From NCBI RefSeq assembly GCF_002217945.1, contig NZ_BCMG01000001.1, forward strand, positions 186,001 through 250,000: a DNA stretch of 64,000 bases, written 5' to 3'. Positions 16,728 to 25,598 of the stretch are shown here, in pieces (the first letter of the stretch is position 1; each line of letters opens with the position of its first letter). The stretch comes from Secundilactobacillus silagei JCM 19001. GTDB taxonomy: Bacteria > Bacillota > Bacilli > Lactobacillales > Lactobacillaceae. The notes under the pieces were generated by a model. The model was not told where the DNA came from. It saw only the letters and a list, made by a program, of their open reading frames with translations, and made no database searches. A program made the translations under genes and the position numbers.

Positions 16728-17387
16728 ATGTTTCTATCAAGAATTAAAATAACCGACAAAAAGCTACAGCAAATCCAAGAGCATATCACCGTAGAGCCTT
16801 CTCACAACTGGGATAAACACGTTTTGCCCGGAGAACTGCAGCCGTCAGTTCCGCGGGAGCACTACTGGCAATTCGAACGGATGAACAAGCACTGGTATCT
16901 ATATATGTTGAGCGAGGTTGCGCCAAAGGGTGCGAAGGTGGGACCAACTAGTATGGCAACTGGGTTAGCTTCTAAAGCAAACGAGCATTTACTAGATTCT
17001 TTACTAGCAGATCAACCCATCAGATTTCGGATTACCGCCAACCCACCGCGCACTGGTGAAAGTGATGAAAAATTAGATCCGCAGGTAATCGTTGCAGAGC
17101 AACGGGAATGGCTGCTTAATCAGCAAGCCCAAAATGGTTTCCAGATTCTGAGACAGATTTCGGTCCTCTCTAACAAGGACGAGAATGCTTATGTATCTGA
17201 CGTTGCTAGTTCCAATCGACCAATTTTAGGCCGTCAGCAAAATGGACATAGCGAGGCTAGTCGTGTGACCTTTGCAGGCGACTTGGTGGTTAAAGATTTG
17301 CTGGCATTTGAAAAAATGACGCTGAACGGAATGGCCAGCAGCAAGAATTTCAACTTTGGGTTACTGACCTTAATGCCGGGAGCTTAA
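16728..17387 (+). CDS. Orphan Cas6e-like protein (diverged paralogue)
   Basis: A 219-residue relative of Cas6e, the pre-crRNA endoribonuclease of type I-E, but standing alone 63 bp after the end of the type II array. It aligns with the I-E operon Cas6e at 43825 at both ends: MFLSRIKI/MYLSRIEV, SHNW/YHNW with His26 at the same position, RFRITANP/RFRLTANP, and QREWLL/QRKWLL. Differences matter: Tyr25 is Ser, and the C-terminal glycine-rich loop GLGREKAFGMGL has become GMASSKNFNFGL. RNA binding may survive while cleavage is uncertain. The coding sequence looks more GC-rich than the I-E cas6e, suggesting a separate origin. A good GGAG site precedes the ATG. Confidence 0.85.
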   Translation: MFLSRIKITDKKLQQIQEHITVEPSHNWDKHVLPGELQPSVPREHYWQFERMNKHWYLYMLSEVAPKGAKVGPTSMATGLASKANEHLLDSLLADQPIRFRITANPPRTGESDEKLDPQVIVAEQREWLLNQQAQNGFQILRQISVLSNKDENAYVSDVASSNRPILGRQQNGHSEASRVTFAGDLVVKDLLAFEKMTLNGMASSKNFNFGLLTLMPGA

Positions 17388-17578
17388 GATTTAAAATATA
17401 CTTAATATTCAAATTCTCTTCAAAAAGACTGGCGAATTTTCCGATGAATGGTAAGATAAAAATGGCAAGTTATTTATAAGGTAACAGCAAACTTGAAATT
17501 TTTTACGTGGGCTGGTGTTATTCATTTAAATAGTGAAATACCACTAAGCTACATTACCATTCAAAGGAGACCTCATTT

Positions 17579-18442
17579 ATGAAATACTTACTGACCGGTG
17601 CAACCGGCAACCTTGGCAGCAGAGTCATGCAGGATTTGATCAAGATGGTGGGTGCTGAATCACTCACGGCAGCGGTTCATACACCCGCTAAAGCAACTGA
17701 CCTAAAAACTCAGGGGGTTAATGTCGTTGCCAGTGATTATCTGAGTGTTGACACGATGACCAAAGCTTTCACCGGCCAAGACGTTGTCATTTATATTCCT
17801 AGCCGAACCTACAGCGTTTTGCAACGGATTACTGAATTCGAGAATTCAATCGAGGCGCTGAAGGCAGCTAAAGTCGAAAACGTGATTTTCGTGAGCTTCT
17901 TTGCGGATCAAGAAAACAATCCGTTCCAGATGTCACCATATTATGGTTATGCACCACGGAAATTAGCGGGTAGCGGCCTACACTATGCGGTCATCAAGAA
18001 TTCACTGTATGCTGATCCGTTAGTGCCCTATTTACCAGAACTAATTGAACGCAAGCACCTGATCTACCCGGTTGGCAAGCAAGCCATGAGTTTCATTTCA
18101 TATGACGATAGTGCTGAAGCCATTGCGTCCTTGGCTGCCCGTGCTGATTTACGCGGTGCTGGTCAGACGTATACGGTCACTCAGGAGAAGAGTCTAACCA
18201 TGCCAGAACTTGGTAAGATCATGACCGCAGTCACCGGTCATGAGATCGGTTATGAACCAGTAACCTTGAAAGAGTTCGGCCGCATCTACGCACCTGAAGG
18301 CGATGGCGAAGAACTGGCCAGCATGTACGCTGCTGGCGCAATGGGCTTATTCAGCCACGCAACGACTGACTTTGAGACGATTACTGGACATATGCCAGAA
18401 GATATGACGAGTTTCTTAAAGCGTAATTATATCGAGAAATAA
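17579..18442 (+). CDS. NmrA-like NAD(P)-binding oxidoreductase
   Basis: An atypical short-chain dehydrogenase of the NmrA/quinone-oxidoreductase (QOR2-like) group, 287 residues. The dinucleotide motif TGATGNLG at residues 7-14 opens a Rossmann fold; the rest follows the family (VVIYIPS, EALKAAKVENVIFVS, then a substrate domain with ISYDDSAEAIA). Such enzymes reduce quinones or act as redox sensors in the cytosol. A strong AAGGAGA site precedes ATG 17579. It is monocistronic, ended by a bidirectional terminator. It opens the accessory metabolic island; the substrate is unknown. Confidence 0.85.
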   Translation: MKYLLTGATGNLGSRVMQDLIKMVGAESLTAAVHTPAKATDLKTQGVNVVASDYLSVDTMTKAFTGQDVVIYIPSRTYSVLQRITEFENSIEALKAAKVENVIFVSFFADQENNPFQMSPYYGYAPRKLAGSGLHYAVIKNSLYADPLVPYLPELIERKHLIYPVGKQAMSFISYDDSAEAIASLAARADLRGAGQTYTVTQEKSLTMPELGKIMTAVTGHEIGYEPVTLKEFGRIYAPEGDGEELASMYAAGAMGLFSHATTDFETITGHMPEDMTSFLKRNYIEK

Positions 18443-18454
18443 CAGATATTTAGC

Positions 18455-18497
18455 TAATCAAAAAGCATTCAGCTCAAAATTGAGTTGGATGCTTTTT
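18455..18497. terminator. Bidirectional terminator
   Basis: Arms AAAAAGCATTCAGCTCAA and TTGAGTTGGATGCTTTTT between the convergent oxidoreductase and small membrane-anchored protein genes. Confidence 0.85.
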
Positions 18498-18906
18498 AGC
18501 GTTGATGGACTAATTTAAATGGAGTGACACCTTTAAAATTCCGATTATGTTTGTATTGACCGTAAGTTTGAACTCTTAGCTCGTTACCTTGGCGATCATA
18601 CATGTAGTCTTCTTTATAGCCAGCATGATAGGAATTGCGATTAACGTGGCCTTGAATCCGGTAATATTCACCGTACTTGTGCCACTTTAAATTATTCGCT
18701 TTAAATGCCGTGTAGCCAGATGGTGTGTAGGTGATCGAATGAGCGGTGATCAGCATTCCGCCACCGGATCGACCGGGTACTGATTCCGCAAAGTAGTTAC
18801 CCTGCAGACTTCGGGGTGAGCCTAGGCCAAAGCTGGTTAATTTAACGACTAAAGCGACAGCAGCAACGAGGATCACAACTATTCCAATGATTTTTGATAA
18901 TTTCAT
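18496..18906 (-). CDS. Small membrane-anchored or exported hypothetical protein
   Basis: About 136 residues with one N-terminal hydrophobic segment (IIGIVVILVAAVALVVKL), acting as a signal anchor or uncleaved signal peptide, and a basic Tyr/Arg-rich domain with YFAESVPGRSGGGMLIT. I chose ATG 18906 (MKLSKIIG) or GTG 18909 because AGAGGTG lies about 8-11 bp ahead; a further in-frame GTG at 18918 would overlap that site. I do not recognise the family. The stop overlaps the terminator shared with the convergent gene. Confidence 0.65.
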   Translation of the reverse strand: MKLSKIIGIVVILVAAVALVVKLTSFGLGSPRSLQGNYFAESVPGRSGGGMLITAHSITYTPSGYTAFKANNLKWHKYGEYYRIQGHVNRNSYHAGYKEDYMYDRQGNELRVQTYGQYKHNRNFKGVTPFKLVHQR

Positions 18907-19025
18907 CACGCGACACACCTCTATTCAAAACCGATTATAAGATTAATTGCTGGATTCGGCAATATGATGGTGAAGACAATAAAAAATGGTATCAGCGATT
19001 GCCAATACCAAAATTATCGATCAAG

Positions 19026-19919
19026 TTAACTTAAAAATGACTTCTGTTGAAACTCTGGATTCGGGTAGTGATAAAAGCCTTCGCCAGATTCAGCGCCAAG
19101 CTTGTTTTCAGCAAGCCGTTCTTTGAGCTTGGCAGTAATCGTTGCCGCAATCTGACCATCTTCATCGCCCGCCTGAGCTAAGGGGACACTGATGGCAGTT
19201 CGCAGACCAATCATATCAATAATCGCAAACGGTCCCATTGGTGCGCCGGTGGCAATCATCCAGGTTTTATCGATGGTCATGGGATCAGCGACACCCTTTG
19301 CCCAAAGCGACATCCCGGCAACCATCAGTGGTGTGAGCATCGAGTTAAGGACATAACCCGGCTGTTCTTTCTTAACTTCAATCGGCACCATTTTAATATT
19401 GCGCGCAAACTGCACGATTGTTTGGTAGGTGTCAGTACTCGTTTGTTTCGTCCCCATAATTTCAGCCGTATTCATGACCCAGATATGGTTGGCAAAGTGC
19501 ATGTTGAGAAATTGTGCTGGCCGACCAGTAAATTTTGCGAATTGGCTGGGGAGCATGGTTGAAGAATTGCTGGCAAAGATCGTGGCCTTAGGTGCAGCAT
19601 CGGCAATGGTTTCGTAAAAGTTTTGCTTAGTGGTGAGATTTTCAGGAAGTGATTCGATTATTAGATCAGCCTTAGCGACGGCAGCATTTAAATCTGTTTC
19701 ATAGCTGATATTGGCTAAACCAGCGTCAAATTGGGCGTCGCTGATCTGTAAATCATGCAGATAAGCCGGACGCAACTGTTCGATTCGTCCCTTAGCTGCC
19801 TGAATGGAACTATCGCGACGGCCATATAAGGTGACGGCAAAACCGCTGAAAGCAGTTTGATAGGCGATTTGGCTACCCAGAACTCCGCCACCAGCAACTG
19901 TAACGTTTTTGATTGTCAT
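19026..19919 (-). CDS. 3-hydroxyacyl-CoA dehydrogenase family protein, copy 1
   Basis: A 297-residue NAD-dependent dehydrogenase of the 3-hydroxyacyl/3-hydroxybutyryl-CoA family. The N-terminal Rossmann motif GGGVLGSQIA spans about 10-19; the conserved ESLPENL and SSNSSTMLPSQ segments and the NMHFANHIW stretch with the catalytic His follow, and then the helical C-terminal domain. No other beta-oxidation genes are near, so the substrate may be a different hydroxy acid. A close paralogue lies at 53980. Each copy is followed upstream on the same strand by a TetR gene, so the two-gene module was duplicated. Confidence 0.88.
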   Translation of the reverse strand: MTIKNVTVAGGGVLGSQIAYQTAFSGFAVTLYGRRDSSIQAAKGRIEQLRPAYLHDLQISDAQFDAGLANISYETDLNAAVAKADLIIESLPENLTTKQNFYETIADAAPKATIFASNSSTMLPSQFAKFTGRPAQFLNMHFANHIWVMNTAEIMGTKQTSTDTYQTIVQFARNIKMVPIEVKKEQPGYVLNSMLTPLMVAGMSLWAKGVADPMTIDKTWMIATGAPMGPFAIIDMIGLRTAISVPLAQAGDEDGQIAATITAKLKERLAENKLGAESGEGFYHYPNPEFQQKSFLS

Positions 19920-20045
19920 TTTAAAAACTCCTTTTTAATCAAGTTGACTACGAGTGAGTTGATTCTTTGATAAAACTATCACAAGACAAAATGATTTTAT
20001 CAAAAATTGACGTGCTGTGGGAGAGTCAGAATTCGCAAAACTGTG

Positions 20046-20597
20046 TCATTTTGCCATCAGTGTATCCAGTGTGAGGTCGTAGTTAGCTAGGATACTATTG
20101 GTGAGCCGGGTCATAATGACCGCCATTTGCGCCGGTGAATGGGCATCATCTTCAGTCAGCCAGTTAATGGCGACACCAATATGCGCAGAAACGATATAGG
20201 TCGCTATTGTCTTGATTGGCGCACTTTCGTCAAGGTGTTTCGTCAGTAACCGAGAATAGTTATCGGCACCTGATACCAAGATTTCACGTTCAAAGTTTTG
20301 CCAACGCCCCTCTAAAATGAATGATTTAAAGGCTTGACGATAGTCAGCGAAGTGCTGAAAAAAACGCGTGTAATAGGAGATTGGAGTATCGTTGCTGTAA
20401 TCATCTTTGAGGAATAGATTCAATAGATAGGATTTCACCCAGTCAAAGAACCTAAACTTATCCTGAAAATGGCGGTAGAAGGTCGAACGAGAAATACCAG
20501 CCGTCCGGATCAAATCTAAGGTAGTAATTTTAGTGAGCAGCTTGTCATCCAGCAAAGTGACTAAAGCAGTTAATAATTTTTGAGAGCTTTGAAGCAT
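20046..20597 (-). CDS. TetR family transcriptional regulator, copy 1
   Basis: A 183-residue repressor. The N-terminal helix-turn-helix is clear: TLDLIRTAGISRSTFYRHFQDKFRFFDWV at about 27-55. The C-terminal ligand domain is of the TetR type common in lactobacilli. It lies upstream of, and on the same strand as, the dehydrogenase gene at 19026, and is divergent from the amidohydrolase at 20776. A 16-bp palindrome in the divergent region (20690-20705) is a likely operator. It probably controls itself, the dehydrogenase and the divergent genes. Paralogue: 54931-55515. Confidence 0.88.
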   Translation of the reverse strand: MLQSSQKLLTALVTLLDDKLLTKITTLDLIRTAGISRSTFYRHFQDKFRFFDWVKSYLLNLFLKDDYSNDTPISYYTRFFQHFADYRQAFKSFILEGRWQNFEREILVSGADNYSRLLTKHLDESAPIKTIATYIVSAHIGVAINWLTEDDAHSPAQMAVIMTRLTNSILANYDLTLDTLMAK

Positions 20598-20689
20598 GTC
20601 GACTAAGTCCTTTCGTTCGCAAATGATAGCTCTATTTTACTTCAAACTGGTTTAAGTATTGGGGATAATTAAAAATGTTAAACTAAAAA

Positions 20690-20705
20690 CTATGCAATCG
20701 CATAG
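20690..20705. promoter_or_regulatory. Palindromic candidate operator in the TetR/amidohydrolase divergent region
   Basis: CTATGC-AATC-GCATAG, a perfect 6+6 bp inverted repeat, 70 bp ahead of the amidohydrolase start. It is the only clear palindrome in this 178-bp divergent interval. Confidence 0.5.
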
Positions 20706-20775
20706 AAATGTGCTACACTACTTTTGGTTTAAAAATGAAGTATCATTTCTTAGACATTAACAGGAGGTTTTATTA

Positions 20776-21747
20776 ATGAAACTCATTACAGTTGAAGAAC
20801 ATTACGATACAGACGAAAATATCAAACAATTTAAGCAGTACTCAAAAGTGAAGAACAATAACCCTTACCAAGATAAACTCAAACCCAATTTAGTTGATTT
20901 TAGTAACAAGGTGGCCTACATGGACGAACATGGTATCGACTTCCAAGTCGTTTCCGATGCCGGCAATTCCGCACAGGTGCTGCCTGACCAATACGCCGTT
21001 CCGGGCGCCCACGCGCAAAACGAAACGTTGGCTGAAAAGATCAGCCAATATCCTGACCGTTTTGCCGGGTTAGCTACTTTACCAGCTAACGTGCCTGACA
21101 AGGCTGCTGAAGAACTGGAATATGCAGTGACTAAACTTGGCCTAAAGGGCGGTATTATTAGCGGCAGTATCAATGGTCAATTCTTAGATGATCCTAAGTT
21201 TGAAGCCATTTTTGCTGCCGCCGATAAGCTGGGAACGACCCTTTACTTGCATCCCGGTGTCATTTCTAATGATCAAAAAGCCATGCTGTACGACAGCAAG
21301 TCTTACTCCAAGATGGCTGCTAACATGATGGCTGGCGCAATGTGGGGCTGGCACATGGAAGCCGGCATTCAGGTCATGCGAATCATCACGGCTGGTTTGC
21401 TGGAAAAATATCCGAACGTTAAATTGGCTACTGGCCACTGGGGCGAATTTATCCCGATGTTTATGGAACGCATCGATGGCTTTAGCCCAATCGTGACCGA
21501 CCTGCCGCATAAGTTCTCCGACTACTACAAGCGTCAGGTTTACCTGTCACCATCCGGGATGTTTACCGCACCACAGATGCAGATGGTTTTGACGCAAATG
21601 GGCGCCGATCACATCATGTGGTCAGAAGATTTCCCTTACGTTCAATCAGGGGACACTGTCCGGAAATTCTTGGAACAAGCTGACATCACTGACGAACAGC
21701 GTGAAGCAATTGCTCACGGAACAGCAGAGAAGCTGTTCAAGCTATAG
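20776..21747 (+). CDS. Amidohydrolase-family decarboxylase-like enzyme, copy 1
   Basis: A 323-residue member of the amidohydrolase-2 (ACMSD / gamma-resorcylate decarboxylase) family: metal-dependent TIM-barrel enzymes that decarboxylate or hydrolyse aromatic acids. The expected ligands are visible: Glu7 and His9 in VEEHY, His in YLHPGV, His in GHWGEF, and Asp in SEDFPY. YLSPSGMF is also conserved. ATG 20776 follows ACAGGAGG. A MarR gene follows within 10 bp and an SDR after that, forming one operon divergent from TetR. Paralogue at 24104. The exact substrate is not determinable; aromatic acid conversion is plausible. Confidence 0.85.
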   Translation: MKLITVEEHYDTDENIKQFKQYSKVKNNNPYQDKLKPNLVDFSNKVAYMDEHGIDFQVVSDAGNSAQVLPDQYAVPGAHAQNETLAEKISQYPDRFAGLATLPANVPDKAAEELEYAVTKLGLKGGIISGSINGQFLDDPKFEAIFAAADKLGTTLYLHPGVISNDQKAMLYDSKSYSKMAANMMAGAMWGWHMEAGIQVMRIITAGLLEKYPNVKLATGHWGEFIPMFMERIDGFSPIVTDLPHKFSDYYKRQVYLSPSGMFTAPQMQMVLTQMGADHIMWSEDFPYVQSGDTVRKFLEQADITDEQREAIAHGTAEKLFKL

Positions 21748-21756
21748 AGGGTCGCG

Positions 21757-22197
21757 ATGATTGCAGATAAAAACGACGCGACAATTAGTAAGCAACTGCA
21801 CACCGCGTCTAACATTGCGATTCGGGTACTCGAGAAGCGCTTGAAACCGTTGGGCGTCAACAACAGCCAATTTTTCTTTATTTTAAAACTGCACGATGAT
21901 CCTGGTATCACTCAAGATCAACTAGTTCGGGCAGATAGCCGCCACCAAAGTAACGTTAACCGGGAGATTGCTAAGCTGGCCGACATGGGTCTGGTTGATA
22001 AGCAAAGATTACCAACTGATGGCCGTAAATTCGTGCTCAAACTGACTGAGGCTGGCGAAGAACTATATCCCAAAGTTAAAGCTGCATTAGATGCACAAGA
22101 GGTTGCTTTGAGTGACTGTTTAAGTGTGACGGATGGCCGAGTGAGCCAAGCTGATTTCTTAGCGGTACTGGAACGAATTACAAAACTTGACTCGTAA
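21757..22197 (+). CDS. MarR family regulator
   Basis: A 146-residue winged-helix regulator. The recognition region is visible in PGITQDQLVRADSRHQSNVNREIAKLADMGLVDKQR (in parts), followed by the wing with DGRKFVLKLT. It sits 9 bp after the amidohydrolase and 14 bp before an SDR gene, so it likely regulates its own operon in response to an aromatic or phenolic ligand, as many MarR proteins do. The same gene order (amidohydrolase then MarR) recurs at 24104-25583. Confidence 0.87.
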   Translation: MIADKNDATISKQLHTASNIAIRVLEKRLKPLGVNNSQFFFILKLHDDPGITQDQLVRADSRHQSNVNREIAKLADMGLVDKQRLPTDGRKFVLKLTEAGEELYPKVKAALDAQEVALSDCLSVTDGRVSQADFLAVLERITKLDS

Positions 22198-22211
22198 AAG
22201 GGAGGATATCG

Positions 22212-23084
22212 ATGACAAAAACAGTGATCATTACCGGTGCTAATTCCGGATTAGGTTTTGAAACAACTAAACAGATTGCAGAAAAGGGTATTGAATATCA
22301 GCTGATTATGGCCTGCCGGAATATGACAAAAGCACAGGCAGCCAAGCAGGAGATTCTAAAGGACATTCCTGACGCTAATATCACCTGTCTTGAGTTAGAC
22401 ACGTCTTCATTAGCCAAGGTGCGAGCCTTCGTTGACGCATTTAAGCAACTGAACGTGCCACTTTACGGTTTGGTCTGCAACGCCGGAATCGCCGGCAGAA
22501 CGGTGCACCAAACGGATGATGGCTTTAGTGACATTTTTGAAACCAATTATCTGGGTCATTTTCTGCTCACGCAATTGTTACTGCCGCTGATGGCTGATGA
22601 TGGCCGAATCGTGACCGTCAGCAGCGAGCGCCACGATACACCACTGAAGGGCGTTGCTTGGCCTGGAGTGGATGCTTTGGCTTATGGTGGTAATCCACAG
22701 GTGGATAGTATGAGCTACCCGTTCTCTAAGTTATGCATGATCTTGTTCGCTTATGAACTGGACCGCAAATTGACTGATTCTGGCAAACACATTGCGGTCA
22801 ATACAGTGAACCCAGGTCTAATGATTGAAACCGGACTGGCCAAGAACAAGTCACGTTTCACACCGCAGGCACTGGCCAAATTCGCCGATATTCTTGGAAC
22901 TGCCAAGGGTTCAGCAACGATGGTCACGAATTTGATCTGTGACGATAAATTTGCTGACGGACCCGTAAGATACTTTGATCGAAGCAGTGATAAACCGGTC
23001 GCATCATCTAAGCTGTCCCATGATAAGCAGGTGCAGCAAGAGCTCTGGGACTTTAGTATGAAGGCTGTTGGCTTGAGTAAATAA
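22212..23084 (+). CDS. Short-chain dehydrogenase, protochlorophyllide-reductase-like
   Basis: A 290-residue classical SDR. The cofactor motif TGANSGLG lies at about 8-15, CNAGIAG in the middle, and the catalytic YPFSK (YxxxK) about 165 residues in. The length and the long C-terminal region resemble the light-dependent protochlorophyllide reductase-like/retinol dehydrogenase-like SDR group, which in non-photosynthetic bacteria act as carbonyl reductases. It is the third gene of the amidohydrolase-MarR operon, with a GGGAGG site, and is ended by a terminator. The substrate is unknown. Confidence 0.86.
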   Translation: MTKTVIITGANSGLGFETTKQIAEKGIEYQLIMACRNMTKAQAAKQEILKDIPDANITCLELDTSSLAKVRAFVDAFKQLNVPLYGLVCNAGIAGRTVHQTDDGFSDIFETNYLGHFLLTQLLLPLMADDGRIVTVSSERHDTPLKGVAWPGVDALAYGGNPQVDSMSYPFSKLCMILFAYELDRKLTDSGKHIAVNTVNPGLMIETGLAKNKSRFTPQALAKFADILGTAKGSATMVTNLICDDKFADGPVRYFDRSSDKPVASSKLSHDKQVQQELWDFSMKAVGLSK

Positions 23085-23099
23085 CAAAAATGAATGGAA

Positions 23100-23142
23100 C
23101 TAAAAAAGCCTGACACATTTTTTGTGTCAGACTTTTATTTAT
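23100..23142. terminator. Bidirectional terminator
   Basis: AAAAAAG before arms CTGACACA / TGTGTCAG and CTTTTATT after, between the convergent SDR genes. Confidence 0.85.
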
Positions 23143-23149
23143 AAGCGGA

Positions 23150-23896
23150 TCATTGTGCAGTATAGCCACCATCCGCAGCAATCTCCGCACCAGTCATATA
23201 ACTAGATTCATCGGAAGCCAAAAAGGCCACCACGTTCGCGATTTCTTCTGGTTCACCGATGCGTTGCATTGGCACAACTTTGGCGGCCATATTTTGCTGG
23301 TCATCAGAGACGTTGGCCTTATTTTGAATTAATGGGGTGTTGATGACGCCAGGATGAACGGAGTTGACCCGAATTTTTTCGTGAGCTAACTCAAAAGAAG
23401 CATCCTTCGTCATGCCACGAATGGCAAATTTACTGGCACCATACGCGATGGATTTGGGCATACCCACAAGGCCGCCGATTGAGGAAATATTTACGATCGA
23501 TCCGCCACCGGCCCGGCGCATGGACGGCAGGATGGTTTTCATACCATAAAAGACGGAATACTGATTCACTTTGATCACTTTGTCATATTCTTCTGGGGTC
23601 ATCTCATCAATGGTCTTCATGATACCCATGCCGGCATTATTGACTAAAGCGTTAATGGGGCCAAATTTGGCTTCTCCATCGGCAACGACTCGTTTCCAGT
23701 CGTTAAAGCTGCCAACATCCTGTTTCAAGAATAAACTATTGGCGCCTAATTCGGCTTGAACCTGTTTCCCAGCCTTTTCGTTTAAATCAGTCATGATAAC
23801 CTTGGCACCGGTTTTAATAAACTTTTTGGCGCTGGCTTTACCCATGCCACTAGCTGCACCGGTAATCAGCGCGGTAATATTACTCATATCAGCCAT
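23150..23896 (-). CDS. Short-chain dehydrogenase/reductase (FabG/acetoin reductase-like)
   Basis: A 248-residue classical SDR: TGAASGMGKA cofactor loop, NNAGMG, catalytic Ser-Tyr-Lys with VNISSIGG and YGASKFA, and the family ending MTGAEIAADGGYTAQ. It probably reduces a carbonyl to an alcohol with NAD(P)H. The start has an AAGGAG site on the minus strand. It is a single gene, divergent from the second amidohydrolase. Many such SDRs are called glucose 1-dehydrogenase or diacetyl reductase by homology; I cannot assign a substrate. Confidence 0.88.
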   Translation of the reverse strand: MADMSNITALITGAASGMGKASAKKFIKTGAKVIMTDLNEKAGKQVQAELGANSLFLKQDVGSFNDWKRVVADGEAKFGPINALVNNAGMGIMKTIDEMTPEEYDKVIKVNQYSVFYGMKTILPSMRRAGGGSIVNISSIGGLVGMPKSIAYGASKFAIRGMTKDASFELAHEKIRVNSVHPGVINTPLIQNKANVSDDQQNMAAKVVPMQRIGEPEEIANVVAFLASDESSYMTGAEIAADGGYTAQ

Positions 23897-24103
23897 TTTA
23901 AAAATCTCCTTAGTTAAATTAATATTGTGAATAATGTTTCATACTCATTCTATACAAAATTTACCAAATGGAGGAGGGACAGAATTTGCCAAAAAGTCCC
24001 ATTATTTGGATGAAAAGTGAATAAGCATATTTATTTGCGCACGCAACTAATTGGTGCTAGAATCATGGTGGATTTACGATCAGAACAGGAGGCTAGAGAT
24101 GTC

Positions 24104-25108
24104 ATGGTAAAACTAATCGGGGTTGAAGAACACTTTCTCAGTCCGGCAGCGCAGTCGGCGCCTAAGCCGGATCAGTCCAGCAACAAGTCAGGTATCGATG
24201 CCCGTGTTGGCCAAGCTATTGGTGGTGGTTTAGCACAGTACTCAGCTGATGAGCAACTAGCGGAATCAGTTGACAAGCGAATCACCTTTTTAGACCAGCA
24301 CGGTATGCAGATGCAGGTGTTGTCAGATGACGGGTTGGAGAATACGCCAGCCAAGATAGCGGTTCCGTTGGCCCAGCAGATGAATGCCCAGCTGGCTGAC
24401 ATTGTGGCTGCTCACCCAACTCGGTTTGCGGGTTTTGCTGCGTTACCGCTGCAAGACGTTGATGCGTCGGTGAAAGAACTGCACCGGGCAGCTAAAAAGG
24501 GTCTGCATGGTACGATGATTCATGGCCGAGTCGGCGGTAAATGGTTGGATGATCCGGTGTTTAAGCCGTTGTGGCAGGCAGCTGCTGACCTGGATATGCC
24601 GGTATATATTCACCCGGCAATTACTAACCCGCAAGTGATGTCGACTTACTACCTCAGTGATCAATATTCGTTAGCTACTGGTGGGGCCTTAGGTTTACCA
24701 GGTTTTGGCTGGCATACTGAAACCGGTTTGGAATTTGTCCGGCTGGTCCTCGCCGGTCGGTTTGATGAATTTCCCGGGTTAAAGATTATGATGGGTCACT
24801 GGGGCGAAGTGGTTAGCTTCTTCATGCACCGCATGGATGAAACTATCATGCCAACGCATCCGAATATCAAATACGATATTTCCGATTATTTCCATCAGCA
24901 CCTATACGTGTCACCCAGCGGGATGTTTGATCAAAATCAGCTGAACTGGGCGGTATCGGAATTTGGCGTGGATCACGTCATGTTTTCAACCGATTATCCC
25001 TATGAGCCAACCGATAAGATTCAAACCTTTCTCACGGATTCAGCGTTATCCGCCGCTGACCAGCAACAGATTGGCAGTCAGACGGTGACGGACCTGCTGC
25101 ATTTATAA
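24104..25108 (+). CDS. Amidohydrolase-family decarboxylase-like enzyme, copy 2
   Basis: A 334-residue paralogue of the enzyme at 20776. I start it at ATG 24104 (MVKLIGVEEHF) because AGGAGG at 24087-24092 is correctly placed and the family start aligns; the frame stays open upstream but adds unrelated residues. Metal ligands are Glu8 and His10 in VEEHF, His in YIHPAI, GHWGEV, and Asp in STDYPYEP. An insertion of about 25 residues near the start (PKPDQSSNKSGIDARVG region) separates it from copy 1. MarR and quinone oxidoreductase genes follow in the same operon. Confidence 0.85.
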   Translation: MVKLIGVEEHFLSPAAQSAPKPDQSSNKSGIDARVGQAIGGGLAQYSADEQLAESVDKRITFLDQHGMQMQVLSDDGLENTPAKIAVPLAQQMNAQLADIVAAHPTRFAGFAALPLQDVDASVKELHRAAKKGLHGTMIHGRVGGKWLDDPVFKPLWQAAADLDMPVYIHPAITNPQVMSTYYLSDQYSLATGGALGLPGFGWHTETGLEFVRLVLAGRFDEFPGLKIMMGHWGEVVSFFMHRMDETIMPTHPNIKYDISDYFHQHLYVSPSGMFDQNQLNWAVSEFGVDHVMFSTDYPYEPTDKIQTFLTDSALSAADQQQIGSQTVTDLLHL

Positions 25109-25124
25109 AGAAGGGGTTGATCAA

Positions 25125-25583
25125 GTGATCGATACCGGTGATGATTCGATCGTTAAATGGCTCATAATTGCTGGCCGTCAAGTTAGTCAGCACCTTGGCC
25201 AGCAGCTGGCTCGACTTAATGTGAGCGCCAGCCAGTATTACTATTTGCTGAAGATTCACGATAATCCAGGGCTAACGCAAAAGGATTTGATTGAAGCTGA
25301 GTTTATTAATCCCAGTAACGTCACTCGGGCAATCAAGCAGCTAGTTGAACAAGGGCTGGTAGATCGGCGCAGATCGATCAAGGATAAACGGGCGCAAGTA
25401 CTGCAACTGACACCGGAAGGTCAGCGGATTTATCCGCAGATCAAGGCTATTTTAGATCGTGAAGAGGCACTATTTCGTCAAGTAACTAAAAAACAGTTCC
25501 CTAATTTTGATTCTGAGCAGTTGGCTACAATATTGCAATCATTTGCTCATCTTCATGAGGGTACTGATCAAACTAATGAATGA
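25125..25583 (+). CDS. MarR family regulator
   Basis: A 152-residue winged-helix protein starting at GTG 25125 behind AAGGGG. PGLTQKDLIEAEFINPSNVTR is the HTH region (given here to 21 residues minus one), and the wing contains DKRAQVLQLTPEG. It lies between the second amidohydrolase and a quinone oxidoreductase, spaced 16 bp on each side. It repeats the order seen at 21757, so the amidohydrolase-MarR pair looks like a duplicated regulatory cassette that has since diverged. Confidence 0.86.
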   Translation: MIDTGDDSIVKWLIIAGRQVSQHLGQQLARLNVSASQYYYLLKIHDNPGLTQKDLIEAEFINPSNVTRAIKQLVEQGLVDRRRSIKDKRAQVLQLTPEGQRIYPQIKAILDREEALFRQVTKKQFPNFDSEQLATILQSFAHLHEGTDQTNE

Positions 25584-25598
25584 AAGGAAGTCGCTAAA

